A stretch of 64,000 nt of DNA, taken from contig CAWDAD010000001.1 in the NCBI GenBank assembly GCA_963800235.1, positions 1,302,001-1,366,000 of the forward strand, in the 5' to 3' direction. How positions within the stretch are numbered: the stretch's first letter is position 1; the number at the start of each line of letters is the position of its first letter. Source of the DNA: CAVVNP01 sp963800235. GTDB taxonomy: Bacteria; Actinomycetota; Acidimicrobiia; Acidimicrobiales; Iamiaceae. A program made the position numbers and the translations under genes. This document shows, piece by piece, positions 24,798-33,846 of the stretch. Under the pieces are notes generated by a model, which had not been told where the DNA came from, ran no database searches, and saw nothing but the letters and a program-made list of their open reading frames with translations.

Positions 24798-25762
24798 CCG
24801 GTGTGCTCGACCCGGTGACCCGACCGGTCGAGGCGTCGCCGCCCAGCGCCCCGATGGTCGAGGTCGACCAGGCCACCCGCTGGTTCGGCGACGTGGTGGC
24901 CGTGTCGGAGGTCAGCTTCCAGGTGCACGCCGGGGTCACCGCCCTGCTCGGGCCGAACGGGGCCGGCAAGTCGACGGTGCTGCGCATGGTGTGCGGCCTG
25001 GCCGCCCCGGCGCGCGGGACGGTGCGGGTGCTCGGGCGCGACCCCCGCACCGACATCGAGGTGTTCCGCCGGATCGGGCTGGTGCCCCAGCAGGAGACGC
25101 TGTTCGACACCCAGACCGGCCTGGAGTTCGTCGAGCTGGCCGCCGTGCTGCACGAGGTCGACCAGCCGCGGGAGGCCGCCCGCCGGGCGCTCTCGGTGGT
25201 CGAGCTCGACCCCGACGACGGGCGCAAGGTGTCCGCCTACTCGCGGGGCATGCGCCAGCGGGTCAAGGTGGCCCAGGCCATCGTCCACGACCCCGTGGTG
25301 ATCGTGCTCGACGAGCCCCTCACCGGACTCGACCCGCGCCAGCGGCGCCACATGACCGACCTGTTCCACCGCCTCGGTGACGAGGGCCGCTGCGTCATCG
25401 TGTCGAGCCACGTCCTCGACGAGGTCGAGCGGTTCGGGTCGAACGTGCTGGTGATCGCCCAGGGCCGCTTGGCCGCCCAGGGCGACTTCCGCGCCATCCG
25501 CGACCTGATGGACGACCGGCCCCACCGGCTGCGGGTCCGCACCGACAAGCCCAACCAGGTCGCCGGCGACCTGCTCGCCGCCGGCGTGGTGGTGGCCCTC
25601 CGCATGGAGCCGCCCGATCGGCTGCTGATCGACACCGTGGACGTCCACGGGTTCCGCCGGACCGTGGCCGCCGCCGCCGCCCGGCAGGACGCCCACCTCT
25701 GGGAGGTGGCGCCGCTCGACGACGACCTCGACTCCGTCTTCCGCTACCTGGTCGGCCGATGA
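24794..25762 (+). CDS. ABC transporter ATP-binding protein (operon gene 3)
   Basis: 322-residue ATPase with Walker A GPNGAGKSTV (about residues 55-64), signature YSRGMRQRVKVAQAI, Walker B VIVLDEPLTGLDP and H-loop VSSHVLDEVE. It is related to the first ATPase of the operon but clearly not a recent copy. The ~85-residue C-terminal extension ends VFRYLVGR, typical of ABC-2 exporter ATPases. It overlaps its neighbours by 4 bases on both sides, so translation is coupled through the operon. Confidence 0.93.
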   Translation: MTGVLDPVTRPVEASPPSAPMVEVDQATRWFGDVVAVSEVSFQVHAGVTALLGPNGAGKSTVLRMVCGLAAPARGTVRVLGRDPRTDIEVFRRIGLVPQQETLFDTQTGLEFVELAAVLHEVDQPREAARRALSVVELDPDDGRKVSAYSRGMRQRVKVAQAIVHDPVVIVLDEPLTGLDPRQRRHMTDLFHRLGDEGRCVIVSSHVLDEVERFGSNVLVIAQGRLAAQGDFRAIRDLMDDRPHRLRVRTDKPNQVAGDLLAAGVVVALRMEPPDRLLIDTVDVHGFRRTVAAAAARQDAHLWEVAPLDDDLDSVFRYLVGR

Positions 25763-26472
25763 AGCGCTGGATCGCCCTCTACCGGCTGTTCCTGCGCCAG
25801 CAGGCCACCACGCCGCGGCTGCTGCTGCTCGGCGGCCTCGGGCTGGTCGGCATCCTGCTCGGCGCGATCACCGGCACCCGCGACGTGTTCGACCACCTGC
25901 GGGCCGGCGCCCGGCTCGTCGACCTGTACGGGCTGTCGCTGCTGGCCCCGGTGGCCTCGCTGGTGTTCGCCTCCTCGGCGGTGGGCGACCTGATCGACGA
26001 CCAGACCCTCGTCTACCTCTGGACCCGCCCCATCTCCCGCCTCCACATCGTCGCCGCCGCGGCCGCCGCGTCGGCGACCATCTGCCTCCCGCTGGTGGTG
26101 GTCCCCATGGCGGTGGCGGCCGCCCTCTCGGGTGGGGGCGGCGAGCTGGTGCTCGGCACCTGCATCTCGTGCGCGGTGGCCGTCGGCGGGTACGTCGGCA
26201 TCTTCAGCGCCTTCGGCCTGCGGTTCCGCCGGGCGCTGATCTGGGGGATCGTCTACATCCTGCTGTGGGAGCAGTTCGCCGCCCGGGCCGGGCGGGGCGC
26301 CACCAAGCTGGCGGTGCTCGCCTACAGCAGCTCGGTGCTGTCGGCCTACACGGGCATCGGGCTGCGGCTCGGCACGCTGAGCGTGAACACCGGCATCCTG
26401 GTGCCCCTCGTCGCCGCCGGCATCGCCATCCTGTACGGCGGCCGGCGGCTGTCCCGCCAGGACGTGGCCTGA
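25759..26472 (+). CDS. ABC-2 type transporter permease (operon gene 4)
   Basis: 237-residue membrane protein with about six spans, beginning with the cytoplasmic helix MKRWIALYRLFLRQQ and a first span LLLLGGLGLVGILLGAI. The loop after the second span (DDQTLVYLWTRPISRLHIV) matches the conserved cytoplasmic segment of ABC-2 permeases. Last gene of the operon; ATG overlaps the preceding stop as ATGA. The 82 bases after it hold only a short GGCTCGGGCG-type repeat before the convergent gene. Confidence 0.88.
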   Translation: MKRWIALYRLFLRQQATTPRLLLLGGLGLVGILLGAITGTRDVFDHLRAGARLVDLYGLSLLAPVASLVFASSAVGDLIDDQTLVYLWTRPISRLHIVAAAAAASATICLPLVVVPMAVAAALSGGGGELVLGTCISCAVAVGGYVGIFSAFGLRFRRALIWGIVYILLWEQFAARAGRGATKLAVLAYSSSVLSAYTGIGLRLGTLSVNTGILVPLVAAGIAILYGGRRLSRQDVA

Positions 26473-26554
26473 CGCCGGACCGCCGGACGACCGCCCGGCG
26501 GCCCGGCGAGGCCGGCTCGGGCGACTCGGCCGGCTCGGGCGGCTCGGGCGGCGC

Positions 26555-27790
26555 TCAGAACATGGTCGTGCAGAACGGGGCGGGGTGGGTGGCGAAGAGG
26601 GCGTCGGCCCGGGCCAGCGCCCCGGCGTCGTGGACCTCGATCCGGCCGGCGGCCGCCAGGGTGGAGGGTGCGACCCCGCCGAGGTAGAGGGCGCCGAGGT
26701 CGGTCTGGGTCAGGGTGAGGTGGGGGGCGGTGCCGGTGTCCTCGCAGGTGCCCGTGCCGTCCTCGCCGGCCTCGATGCGGAAGCGGCCGCCGGAGGCGGG
26801 GCGGACGTCGTCGACCACCTCGACGACCAGCGTCCCCGGCGCCGCCCAGGAGCGGGCCGACAGGGCGGCGGGGACGTCGAGCAGGCGGGCCCAGAGCCAG
26901 TCGGTGACCTCGCGGGTGCGCACCCGGCGGGGGTCGGCGACCCGCCAGCGGATCGGATCGTCGACCGGGCGGTTCATGGCCTTGACCCAGTTGGTCAGGT
27001 CGACCGAGAGCACGTGCTCCCAGAGGGCGGCCTCGACCTCGCCGTCGGCGCCCACCAGGTCGTGGACGAACACGACGCCGTCGGACACCCGGTCGGGCCA
27101 CGCCTCCTTCACCCGGTAGGTGCAGAAGCCGTCGGGACGGCCGTCGCCGTCCTCGTGCACCAGCCAGTGCATGGCGCTGGCACCGCCCCGTTCCGACGTC
27201 GGGTCGGCCAGCAGGCGCGTCCACCAGGCGCGACTGCGGGTGACCGCCCCCGGTCGCAGCCGGCGGCAGGCCTCGTAGGCGGCGGTCAGCGGCTCGAGGG
27301 CGTCGTCCCGGCGCACCAGCCGGCACCGGCCGCCGGCCCGGCTGGGGTGGGCCAGGTCGGTGCGCACCGACTCGAGGTCGAGCCGGCACGACGACGCCGC
27401 CAGGCCGTACCCGAACCGCCCGTAGATCGAGCTCTCCGAGGCGGTCAGGACGGCCACCGGCTCGCCGGCGGCGGCCACGTCGTCGAGCTGGCGCTCCATG
27501 AGCGTCCGCAGCAGGCCACGCCGGCGGTGGGTCGTGAGGACCCCGACCATGGTGATGCCGGCGGCGGGGACGACCGCACCGCCGGGGACCGTGAGCTCGA
27601 AGGTGAAGGCGCCGGTGACCGCCACCCAGAGGCCGTCCTCGACGACGCCCAGGCTGCGCTCGGGCTCCCAGAGGCACCGCTCGTGCTCCAGCTCGGCCTC
27701 GGTCGGCTCGGGCACGCCGAAGCTGGTCATGACCGGCTGGAAGAACGCCGGCCCCTCGTCGGGCTCCGGCACCCGGATCTCGACGGTCAC
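26555..27790 (-). CDS. Eis-like GNAT N-acetyltransferase
   Basis: 411-residue protein with the tripartite layout of Eis: an N-terminal GNAT domain with the acetyl-CoA loop TTHRRRGLLRTLM (near residue 90), a second GNAT-like domain, and a C-terminal sterol-carrier-type domain. Eis hallmarks are the tyrosine in SIYGRFGYG near residue 125 and the extreme C-terminus PAPFCTTMF, whose terminal carboxylate serves in catalysis in studied Eis proteins. Such enzymes acetylate amines, including aminoglycosides; the natural substrate here is unknown. The GTG start at 27790 has a strong Shine-Dalgarno (GGAGGTGA). Confidence 0.92.
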   Translation of the reverse strand: MTVEIRVPEPDEGPAFFQPVMTSFGVPEPTEAELEHERCLWEPERSLGVVEDGLWVAVTGAFTFELTVPGGAVVPAAGITMVGVLTTHRRRGLLRTLMERQLDDVAAAGEPVAVLTASESSIYGRFGYGLAASSCRLDLESVRTDLAHPSRAGGRCRLVRRDDALEPLTAAYEACRRLRPGAVTRSRAWWTRLLADPTSERGGASAMHWLVHEDGDGRPDGFCTYRVKEAWPDRVSDGVVFVHDLVGADGEVEAALWEHVLSVDLTNWVKAMNRPVDDPIRWRVADPRRVRTREVTDWLWARLLDVPAALSARSWAAPGTLVVEVVDDVRPASGGRFRIEAGEDGTGTCEDTGTAPHLTLTQTDLGALYLGGVAPSTLAAAGRIEVHDAGALARADALFATHPAPFCTTMF

Positions 27791-27824
27791 CGGGTCACCT
27801 CCACAGCCTCACCCGACGGACGCT

Positions 27825-28929
27825 TCACAGCCCTGCCGACCACCGGCGAGCAGCGACCACCGCGTCGAAGAGCCGGGCGTAGTCGGCCGCCATCCGCTCG
27901 GCGTGGAACACCTCGTCGATCAGCCGACGACCCCGTCGCGAGCGATCATCCCGCTCGGGCCCCGGTGCCGTCGTCCCGAGGAGGAGCTCGGCCGCCGCTG
28001 CGACCTCGCCGACCGCGAACTGGCCGCTCACGTCTCGCACCGGCTCGGAACCTGCCAGCTCGGTGCAGACGAGCGGCGTGCCCACGGCGAGGGCCTCGAG
28101 CATGACGGTGCTCAGGCCTTCGGTCTCCGACGTGATGAGCACCGCCTCGGCGCCGGCCATGATCCCGGGCACGTCGCACCGCTCGCCGACGAGGTGCACC
28201 CGGTCCTCCAGGCCCCGGTCGGCGATCGCGCGACGGAGGTGCCGGCTGTACCCGGGATCGACGTCCGGGTTGCCCACCAGGACCAGCTGGAGGTCCGGCC
28301 GCCGGCTCGCGAGCTCGTGGAGGATCTCGACGGCGTCGTGCTGCCGCTTGTTCGCCACGAGGCTCCCGACGCACGCCACGTACGGCGAGCAGAGCCCGAG
28401 CGAGGTCTCCGTCCGGAGCGGTAGCTCGAGCCCGTTCGGTATCCGCCTGATCTTCCCGTTCGGGACCCGGGTCCACGCGAGGACCTGGTCGGTGGCCGGC
28501 GAGATCGACACCACCCGGTCGGCGATCGCCACCTTCGCCCGGAGGGAGCCGAGGGAGCCCCCGAAGCCGGTGTTCCTCAGGGTGAAGGTGAACCGACGAG
28601 CGACCAGCCGGCTCGCCATCGCCTCGGAGGGAACGGTCGAGAAGTCGAGCGAGTGCTGCACATCGAAGCCCCCCCGACGGAGCGCCCGCAGATCCCTCGC
28701 CCACGAGCGGAGGTGGTGGCGCGTGTAGGCCCTCGGCCGGTAGCGCGCCACCATCGTCCGGCACCCGAGGGTCGCGGAGCTCCTCCTCGAACGATGCGTC
28801 GCTCGCCGGGCGCAGCGCGCAGACGTGGATATCGACGTCGTCGCTCGGGAGGTGCCGTGCGAGCGCTCGAACCTCCTTCGCCGGCGATCGGCTGGCGGAG
28901 AAGGTCGGGACGGTGAGCAGCAGGCGCAT
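27825..28929 (-). pseudogene. Group 4-type glycosyltransferase, interrupted by one +1 frameshift
   Basis: With one base removed at about 28755-28762 this reads as a 367-residue GT-B glycosyltransferase. The N-terminus (MRLLLTVPTFSASRSPAKEV, then ELRDPRV) lies in one frame. The rest lies in another: VARYRPRAYTRHHL, then VACVGSLVANKRQHDAVEIL, LVLVGNPDVDPGY and the nucleotide-sugar motif TSETEGLSTVMLEALAVGTPLV. Such enzymes transfer a sugar from a nucleotide donor to a glycan or lipid. It begins 11 bases after the gatB stop on the same strand, so it may ride on the gat operon. A sequencing error is likely, as both halves are well preserved. Confidence 0.75.
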
Positions 28930-28940
28930 GGGGCGGGGGG

Positions 28941-30437
28941 TCAGCCGGCCCGTTCGCGCAGCAGGGCGGTGACGGCCCTGCCGTCGGCCTGGCCCCTGCT
29001 GGCCTTCATGACCTGCCCCACGAAGAAGCCGGTGAGCTTGCCCCGGGCCTTGTCGTCACCGGTGCGGAACCGCTCCCACTCGTCGGGGTTGGCCGCGATC
29101 ACCTGGTCGACCAGACCGGCGGCGGCGGCGGCGTCCATGGCCTCGAAGCCCTTGGCCGCGGCGATGTCGGCCGCCGAGGCGTCGCTCGTCAGCATCTCGG
29201 CCAGCACCGCCTTGGCCTGGGTGGCGGTCAGCTGGCCGCCGGTCTCGAGCTGGACCAGCTCGGCCAGGCGGGCCGGATCGAGGTCGGCACCACCGTCACC
29301 GGCCAGGTTCTGCTGCACGTGGACCAGCACCCGGGTCGGGTCGGCCCCGGCCGCGATGGCGGCCAGCGCCTGCTCGTCCTGGCCCCGCTCGACCACCACT
29401 GCCACCCCCTCGTGGGGCAGCTCGACGCCGACCGTCCCGGCCAGCGCCCGCCGCCGGTCGGCCGGCAGCGGCGGCAGCTCGGCGCGCACGCGGTCGATCC
29501 ACCCGGTGTCCGGGGCGAGCGGCACCAGGTCGGGCTCGGGGAAGTAGCGGTAGTCCTCGGCCTCCTCCTTGGAGCGCATGGTGGAGGTGCGGCCCTCGCC
29601 CTCGTTCCAGTGGCGGGTCTCCTGGCGCACCGCCTCGCCGGCCAGCAGCAGCTCGACCTGGCGGCGGGCCTCGTACTCGATGGCCCGGCCCAGGCTCCGC
29701 AGCGAGTTGAGGTTCTTGATCTCGCAGCGGGTGCCGAGGGTGGTGGCGCCGGCCGGGCGGACCGACACGTTGGCGTCGACCCGCATCGACCCCTCCTCCA
29801 TCTTCCCGTCGCTGGCGCCGGTGGCCACCAGGATCGCCCGCAGCTCCGAGGCGTAGGCCCGGGCCTCCTCGGGGGAGGTGATGTCCGGCCGGCTCACGAT
29901 CTCGAGCAACGGCACCCCGGCCCGGTTGTAGTCGACGAGGGAGTGGTCGGCGCCGTGGATGCGGCCGTCGCCCCCGACGTGGGTGGACTTGCCGGTGTCC
30001 TCCTCGAGGTGGGCCCGCTCGATGCCGATCCGCGCGCCGGAGGGCAGCTCCAGCCACCCGTCGACGTTGATCGGCAGGTCGTACTGGGAGATCTGGAAGT
30101 CCTTCGGCATGTCCGGGTAGAAGTAGTTCTTCCGGCTGAAGACCGACGGCACGACCGAGCAGTGGACGGCGAGCCCGAGGCGCATGGCCAGCTCGACCGC
30201 CCGGCGGTTGAGCACCGGGAGCGAGCCGGGCAGACCCAGCGTGACGGGGTCGATGTTGACGTTCGGCTCGGACCCGAACCGGTTGGGCGCGCCCGAGAAC
30301 ATCTTGGTCTCGGTGGCCAGCTCGGCGTGGACCTCGAGCCCGCACACCAGCTCCCACGCGCGGCCGTCGGACGCCTCGATGGTGAAGCGCTCGGCCGCTT
30401 CGGCGGCACCGGTCGTGCCGACGCCGGGGTCGCTCAC
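28941..30437 (-). CDS. gatB: Asp/Glu-tRNA amidotransferase subunit B
   Basis: 498-residue subunit that binds misacylated Glu-tRNA(Gln) or Asp-tRNA(Asn) and activates it for amidation. Typical stretches are WELVCGLEVHAELATETKMFSG at the N-terminus, LGLPGSLPVLN, KNYFYPDMPKDFQISQYD, EDTGKSTHV and DYNRAGVPLLEI. The C-terminal YqeY-like tail (~350-498) ends FFVGQVMKASRGQADGRAV. The GTG start overlaps the gatA stop. Confidence 0.97.
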   Translation of the reverse strand: MSDPGVGTTGAAEAAERFTIEASDGRAWELVCGLEVHAELATETKMFSGAPNRFGSEPNVNIDPVTLGLPGSLPVLNRRAVELAMRLGLAVHCSVVPSVFSRKNYFYPDMPKDFQISQYDLPINVDGWLELPSGARIGIERAHLEEDTGKSTHVGGDGRIHGADHSLVDYNRAGVPLLEIVSRPDITSPEEARAYASELRAILVATGASDGKMEEGSMRVDANVSVRPAGATTLGTRCEIKNLNSLRSLGRAIEYEARRQVELLLAGEAVRQETRHWNEGEGRTSTMRSKEEAEDYRYFPEPDLVPLAPDTGWIDRVRAELPPLPADRRRALAGTVGVELPHEGVAVVVERGQDEQALAAIAAGADPTRVLVHVQQNLAGDGGADLDPARLAELVQLETGGQLTATQAKAVLAEMLTSDASAADIAAAKGFEAMDAAAAAGLVDQVIAANPDEWERFRTGDDKARGKLTGFFVGQVMKASRGQADGRAVTALLRERAG

Positions 30438-31855
30438 GGCGCCGCCTCCTCGAGCGCCCGCGCCACCCGGAACAGGTCGGCGTCGGCCAGGCCGGGTCCG
30501 AGCACCTGCACCCCGACGGGGAGGCCGTCGTCACCGGTGCCGAACGGCACCGAGACGGCCGGGTGGCCGGCCAGGTTCGACGGGATGGTGCACACGTCGT
30601 TCAGGTACATGGTCAGCGGATCGGCGGTCTTGGCGCCGAGGGGGAACGCCGTGGTCGGCGACGTGGGGGCGAGCAGCACGTCGAACTCCTCGTAGGCGGC
30701 GGCGAAGTCCTGGCTGATCAGGCTGCGGACCCGCTGCGCCTTGCCGTAGTAGGCGTCGTAGTAGCCGGCGGAGAGGGCGTAGGTGCCGAGCATGATGCGC
30801 CGCTTGACCTCGGGGCCGAAGCCCTCGGTGCGGGTGGCGACCATCATCTCGTCGGTGGTGGCGGCGTCGACCCGCAGGCCGTAGCGGACGCCGTCGAAGC
30901 GGGCCAGGTTGCTCGACGCCTCGGCCGGGGCGATCAGGTAGTAGGCCGACAGCCCGTAGAGCACGGCGGGCACCGACGTCTCGGCGACCTTGGCCCCGGC
31001 GGCGTCGAGCGCATCGGCCGCCTGGCGGGTGCGGGCGGCCACGTCGGGGGCGATGCCCTCGGCGTCGACCAGGTCGAGCACCAGCCCGACCCGCAGCCCG
31101 TCGACGCCCCCGTCGACCTGCGCCGACACCGGCGGCAGGTCCTGCGGGATGGAGGTGGCGTCGCGCCGGTCGTGGCCGGCGATCACGTCGAAGAGGGCGG
31201 CGGCGTCGCCGACGGTGGCGGCGAACGGGCCGACCTGGTCGAGCGAGCTGGCGAAGGCGACCAGGCCGTAGCGGCTCACGAGCCCGTAGGTGGGCTTGAA
31301 GCCGACGACCCCGCAGAGCGCGGCCGGCTGGCGGATCGAACCGCCGGTGTCGGAGCCGAGGGCCAGCGGGACGAAGCCGGCGGCCACCGCGGCGGCGCTG
31401 CCCCCGGAGGACCCGCCCGGCACCCGCGTCGTGTCACGCGGGTTGCGGGTCGGGCCGAACGCCGAGTTCTCCGTCGAGCTGCCCATGGCGAACTCGTCGA
31501 GGTTGGTCTTGCCCACCGCCACCGCGCCCGAGGCGGTCACGCGCTCGACCACCGTGGCGTCGTAGGGCGGCACCCAGCCCTCGAGGATGCGCGACGAGCA
31601 GGTGGTGGCCACCCCCCGGGTGCACAGGTTGTCCTTCAGCGCGACCGGCACCCCGGCCAGGGGGCCCGGGTCGCGGCCGTCGGCGACGCGACGGTCGACG
31701 GCGTCGGCGGCGGCCCGGGCCGCGTCGGCGGTGACCAGGTTGAAGGCGTGGATGTCGTCGTCACCGGCCTCGATGGCGGCCAGCGCCTCGTCGACCACCT
31801 CGCGCGCCGAGCGCTCGCCCGACCGCACCGCGGCGGCGGTGGCGAGGGCCGTCAC
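30434..31855 (-). CDS. gatA: Asp/Glu-tRNA amidotransferase subunit A (amidase)
   Basis: 473-residue amidase that releases ammonia from glutamine for the transamidation. The Ser-cisSer-Lys triad is visible: Lys74 in PVALKDNLCTRG, Ser149/150 in VPGGSSGGSAAAV and the nucleophile Ser173 in GSDTGGSIRQPA. The frame is open upstream through gatC, but GTG 31855 overlaps the gatC stop (GTGA) and gives the expected family N-terminus. Overlaps on both sides keep the three subunits in step. Confidence 0.97.
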   Translation of the reverse strand: MTALATAAAVRSGERSAREVVDEALAAIEAGDDDIHAFNLVTADAARAAADAVDRRVADGRDPGPLAGVPVALKDNLCTRGVATTCSSRILEGWVPPYDATVVERVTASGAVAVGKTNLDEFAMGSSTENSAFGPTRNPRDTTRVPGGSSGGSAAAVAAGFVPLALGSDTGGSIRQPAALCGVVGFKPTYGLVSRYGLVAFASSLDQVGPFAATVGDAAALFDVIAGHDRRDATSIPQDLPPVSAQVDGGVDGLRVGLVLDLVDAEGIAPDVAARTRQAADALDAAGAKVAETSVPAVLYGLSAYYLIAPAEASSNLARFDGVRYGLRVDAATTDEMMVATRTEGFGPEVKRRIMLGTYALSAGYYDAYYGKAQRVRSLISQDFAAAYEEFDVLLAPTSPTTAFPLGAKTADPLTMYLNDVCTIPSNLAGHPAVSVPFGTGDDGLPVGVQVLGPGLADADLFRVARALEEAAP

Positions 31856-32151
31856 GGCGCGTCGCCCAGGATGGCCGGCACCTGGAAGCGGTCGTCCTCG
31901 GTGGCGGGCGCCGCCGCCAGCACCTCGTCGCGGTCGAGCGTCTCGGTCACCACGTCGTCGCGGAGGACGTTGCGCAGCGGGTAGGGGTGCGACATCGGCT
32001 CGACGCCGGCCAGCTCGAGCGACTCGACGTCGGCGGCGTGCCCGAGCACCGCGCCGAGCTGCTCGGTGTAGGTGTCGAGCTCGTCGTCGGTGAGCGCCAG
32101 CCGGGCCAGCCGGGCGACGTGGGCGACCTCGTCTCGGGTGATTCCGGCCAC
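31852..32151 (-). CDS. gatC: Asp/Glu-tRNA amidotransferase subunit C
   Basis: 99-residue small subunit that clamps GatA to GatB. The sequence ITRDEVAHVARLARLALTDDE followed by LGAVLGHAADVESLELAGVEP and MSHPYPLRN is diagnostic. GTG start at 32151 lies 6 bases after a TACCAT box, so the gatCAB mRNA is probably leaderless. Confidence 0.96.
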   Translation of the reverse strand: MAGITRDEVAHVARLARLALTDDELDTYTEQLGAVLGHAADVESLELAGVEPMSHPYPLRNVLRDDVVTETLDRDEVLAAAPATEDDRFQVPAILGDAP

Positions 32152-32157
32152 CGGCGC

Positions 32158-32163
32158 ATGGTA
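32158..32163 (-). promoter_or_regulatory. -10 box of gatCAB
   Basis: TACCAT on the minus strand, 6 bases before the gatC GTG. Confidence 0.5.
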
Positions 32164-32224
32164 GGCGGGCGCCCACCGGCCCCCGACCGGGGCCCCGGCG
32201 GCCCGACCGGGCGGCCCACCGGGG

Positions 32225-32980
32225 TCAGCCGGCGGCGAAGGCCTGCTCGACGAAGCCGACCGCGCTGCGCTCGATCAGGTCCTTGTCGTAATCCTGGGTG
32301 GCCACGTGGTAGCTGCGGGTGAGCTCCACCCGCTCGACCGGTCCGGCCACCGCCGCCGCCAGCGTGTCGCTGTTGCCGGGTGGGACCACGTGGTCCTGGG
32401 GGCTCGTCATGATCAGCGACGGGCAGGTGATCCCGCCCATCAGGTCGGCCAGCTCGTCGGCGGCGTCGAACATCGACACCATCGGCCGCAGTGGCGTGCG
32501 CTCGTAGGCCAGCTCGACCACGCCGGGCATGGCGATGTCGGAGCCCACCGGGTCCATGGTCTCGACGCCCTCGGCCACCAGGCCCCGCACCATCTCCTCC
32601 ATGCCGTCGGGGATCTCGACGAGGGCGTTGATGAACACCGCGGCGGCCACGTCGTCGCGTGACCCCGCCAGCCAGGCGGACAGGGTGCCGCCCATCGACA
32701 GCCCGGCCACCGCGACCCGCCCGCAGCGCGCCGCCAGCTTCTCGAAGGCGGTGGCCGCCGCCTCGGACCAGTCGGGCCAACCGGTCGGGATCATGTCCTC
32801 GACGGCGGTCCCGTGACCAGGGAGCAGGGGCAGCTCGACCGCGTGACCGGCGTCGTGGAAGGCGTGGGCCAAGGACCGCATGGAACCGCAGTTCCCGGTG
32901 AAGCCGTGCAGGACCAGGACGCCGTTCGGGCCGCCCTCGGCGGACCACGGCTCGGCGCCGGGGAGGATCGGAGCAGTCAC
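32225..32980 (-). CDS. Carboxylesterase / monoacylglycerol lipase-like alpha/beta hydrolase
   Basis: 251-residue serine hydrolase close to Est30-type esterases and bacterial monoacylglycerol lipases. Motifs are the oxyanion segment VLVLHGFTGNCGSM, the nucleophile in AVAGLSMGGTLSA (near residue 95), the acid in TSPQDHVVPP and the His in RSYHVATQDYDKDLI, whose HxxTxDxD-like pattern is typical of this group. No signal peptide, so cytoplasmic. GTG 32980 lies 6 bases after TAGGGT. It is divergent from a TetR gene, which probably regulates it. Confidence 0.92.
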   Translation of the reverse strand: MTAPILPGAEPWSAEGGPNGVLVLHGFTGNCGSMRSLAHAFHDAGHAVELPLLPGHGTAVEDMIPTGWPDWSEAAATAFEKLAARCGRVAVAGLSMGGTLSAWLAGSRDDVAAAVFINALVEIPDGMEEMVRGLVAEGVETMDPVGSDIAMPGVVELAYERTPLRPMVSMFDAADELADLMGGITCPSLIMTSPQDHVVPPGNSDTLAAAVAGPVERVELTRSYHVATQDYDKDLIERSAVGFVEQAFAAG

Positions 32981-32984
32981 CTCC

Positions 32985-33003
32985 GCACCCTACGCGGGCG
33001 TGC
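32985..33003. promoter_or_regulatory. Divergent promoter/operator between the esterase gene and tetR
   Basis: The minus-strand -10 box TAGGGT of the esterase (32987-32992) lies within an imperfect dyad GCACCC-tacgc-GGGcGTGC (32985-33003). A TetR dimer bound here would cover the esterase promoter and the region in front of its own gene. Inferred from symmetry and position. Confidence 0.4.
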
Positions 33004-33044
33004 ACGTTGACCCCCGGGACGGCGAGGTGGTGGGCTGGGAGGCC

Positions 33045-33698
33045 ATGGTCGCCGAGCGGCAGCTCACCTCCCAGGGTCGGGAGCGCAAGCAGCAGCTGCT
33101 CGACCGCGCCGGCGAGCTGTTCGCGGAGCGGGGCTACGCCGACACCCGGGTGGTCGACATCGTGCGGGAGGCCGGCGTGGCCAAGGGCCTCTTCTACTGG
33201 TACTTCGAGAACAAGGAGGCGCTCTTCCGAGAGCTGGTCGAGCACAACCGGCTGGAGCTGCGCCAGGCCCAGGCCCGGGCCATCGACGCCGGCGCCGAGC
33301 CCCTGCTGCGCATCCGGCAGGGCGCCGAGACGAGCATCGGCTTCCTGTCCAAGCGGGCGCCGTTCTTCGCCCTGCTCGAGGTCGAGAACCTCGAGCAGCA
33401 GTTCGCCGACGTGCTGAAGCAGGGCACCGACGTCCACGCCCGGGACGTGGCCCGCCTGGTGCAGGCCGGCATCGAGGACGGATCGGTGCGCGACGAGGAT
33501 CCGATGCTGCTCGCCCTCGGCGTGGTGGGCGCCGTCGGGTACTTCGGGCACTTCCACCGCACCGGCCGGGTGGTGCTCGAACCGCCGGAGCTGGCCAGCT
33601 TCGTCGGCCGCTGGGTGGTCTGCTCCCTGGCCGCCGACGAGGAGATCGCCCGCCGGGTCCTCGCTGCTCCGACCGGACCCCACCACGAGTACGCTTGA
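33045..33698 (+). CDS. TetR-family transcriptional regulator
   Basis: 217-residue repressor. The N-terminal helix-turn-helix is clear: QQLLDRAGELFAERGYADTR, then VVDIVREAGVAKGLFYWYFENKEALF. The remainder is the helical ligand-binding and dimer domain. I prefer ATG 33045 (GGGAGG just upstream) over the in-frame GTG at 33000, because the latter would put the candidate operator inside the gene. Likely target is the divergent esterase. The ligand cannot be predicted, but TetR/esterase pairs often sense fatty acyl compounds. Confidence 0.9.
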   Translation: MVAERQLTSQGRERKQQLLDRAGELFAERGYADTRVVDIVREAGVAKGLFYWYFENKEALFRELVEHNRLELRQAQARAIDAGAEPLLRIRQGAETSIGFLSKRAPFFALLEVENLEQQFADVLKQGTDVHARDVARLVQAGIEDGSVRDEDPMLLALGVVGAVGYFGHFHRTGRVVLEPPELASFVGRWVVCSLAADEEIARRVLAAPTGPHHEYA

Positions 33699-33702
33699 CG
33701 GT

Positions 33703-33748
33703 GGCCGGCGAGCACCGAACCCCCCTCCCCCCGCGGTGCTCGCCGGCC
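33703..33748 (+). terminator. Strong hairpin terminator-like structure after tetR
   Basis: A perfect 15-bp stem (GGCCGGCGAGCACCG at 33703-33717, CGGTGCTCGCCGGCC at 33734-33748) with a C-rich 16-base loop starts 5 bases after the tetR stop. There is no T-run after it, as is common for actinobacterial terminators. Confidence 0.7.
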
Positions 33749-33792
33749 CTTCCCCTCGGCCGGACCCCGCGACCACCCGTGGTGCCCAGGGC

Positions 33793-33798
33793 TACGCT
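33793..33798 (+). promoter_or_regulatory. -10 box of the SCP2 gene
   Basis: TACGCT followed by CCCGGCCC matches the box at 54575. Transcription would begin near 33805 and leave a ~42-base leader with a Shine-Dalgarno before the GTG at 33847. Confidence 0.45.
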
Positions 33799-33846
33799 CC
33801 CGGCCCGCACCGGCCAACCGGCCTCGCCGACCTCGAGGAGATCTCC

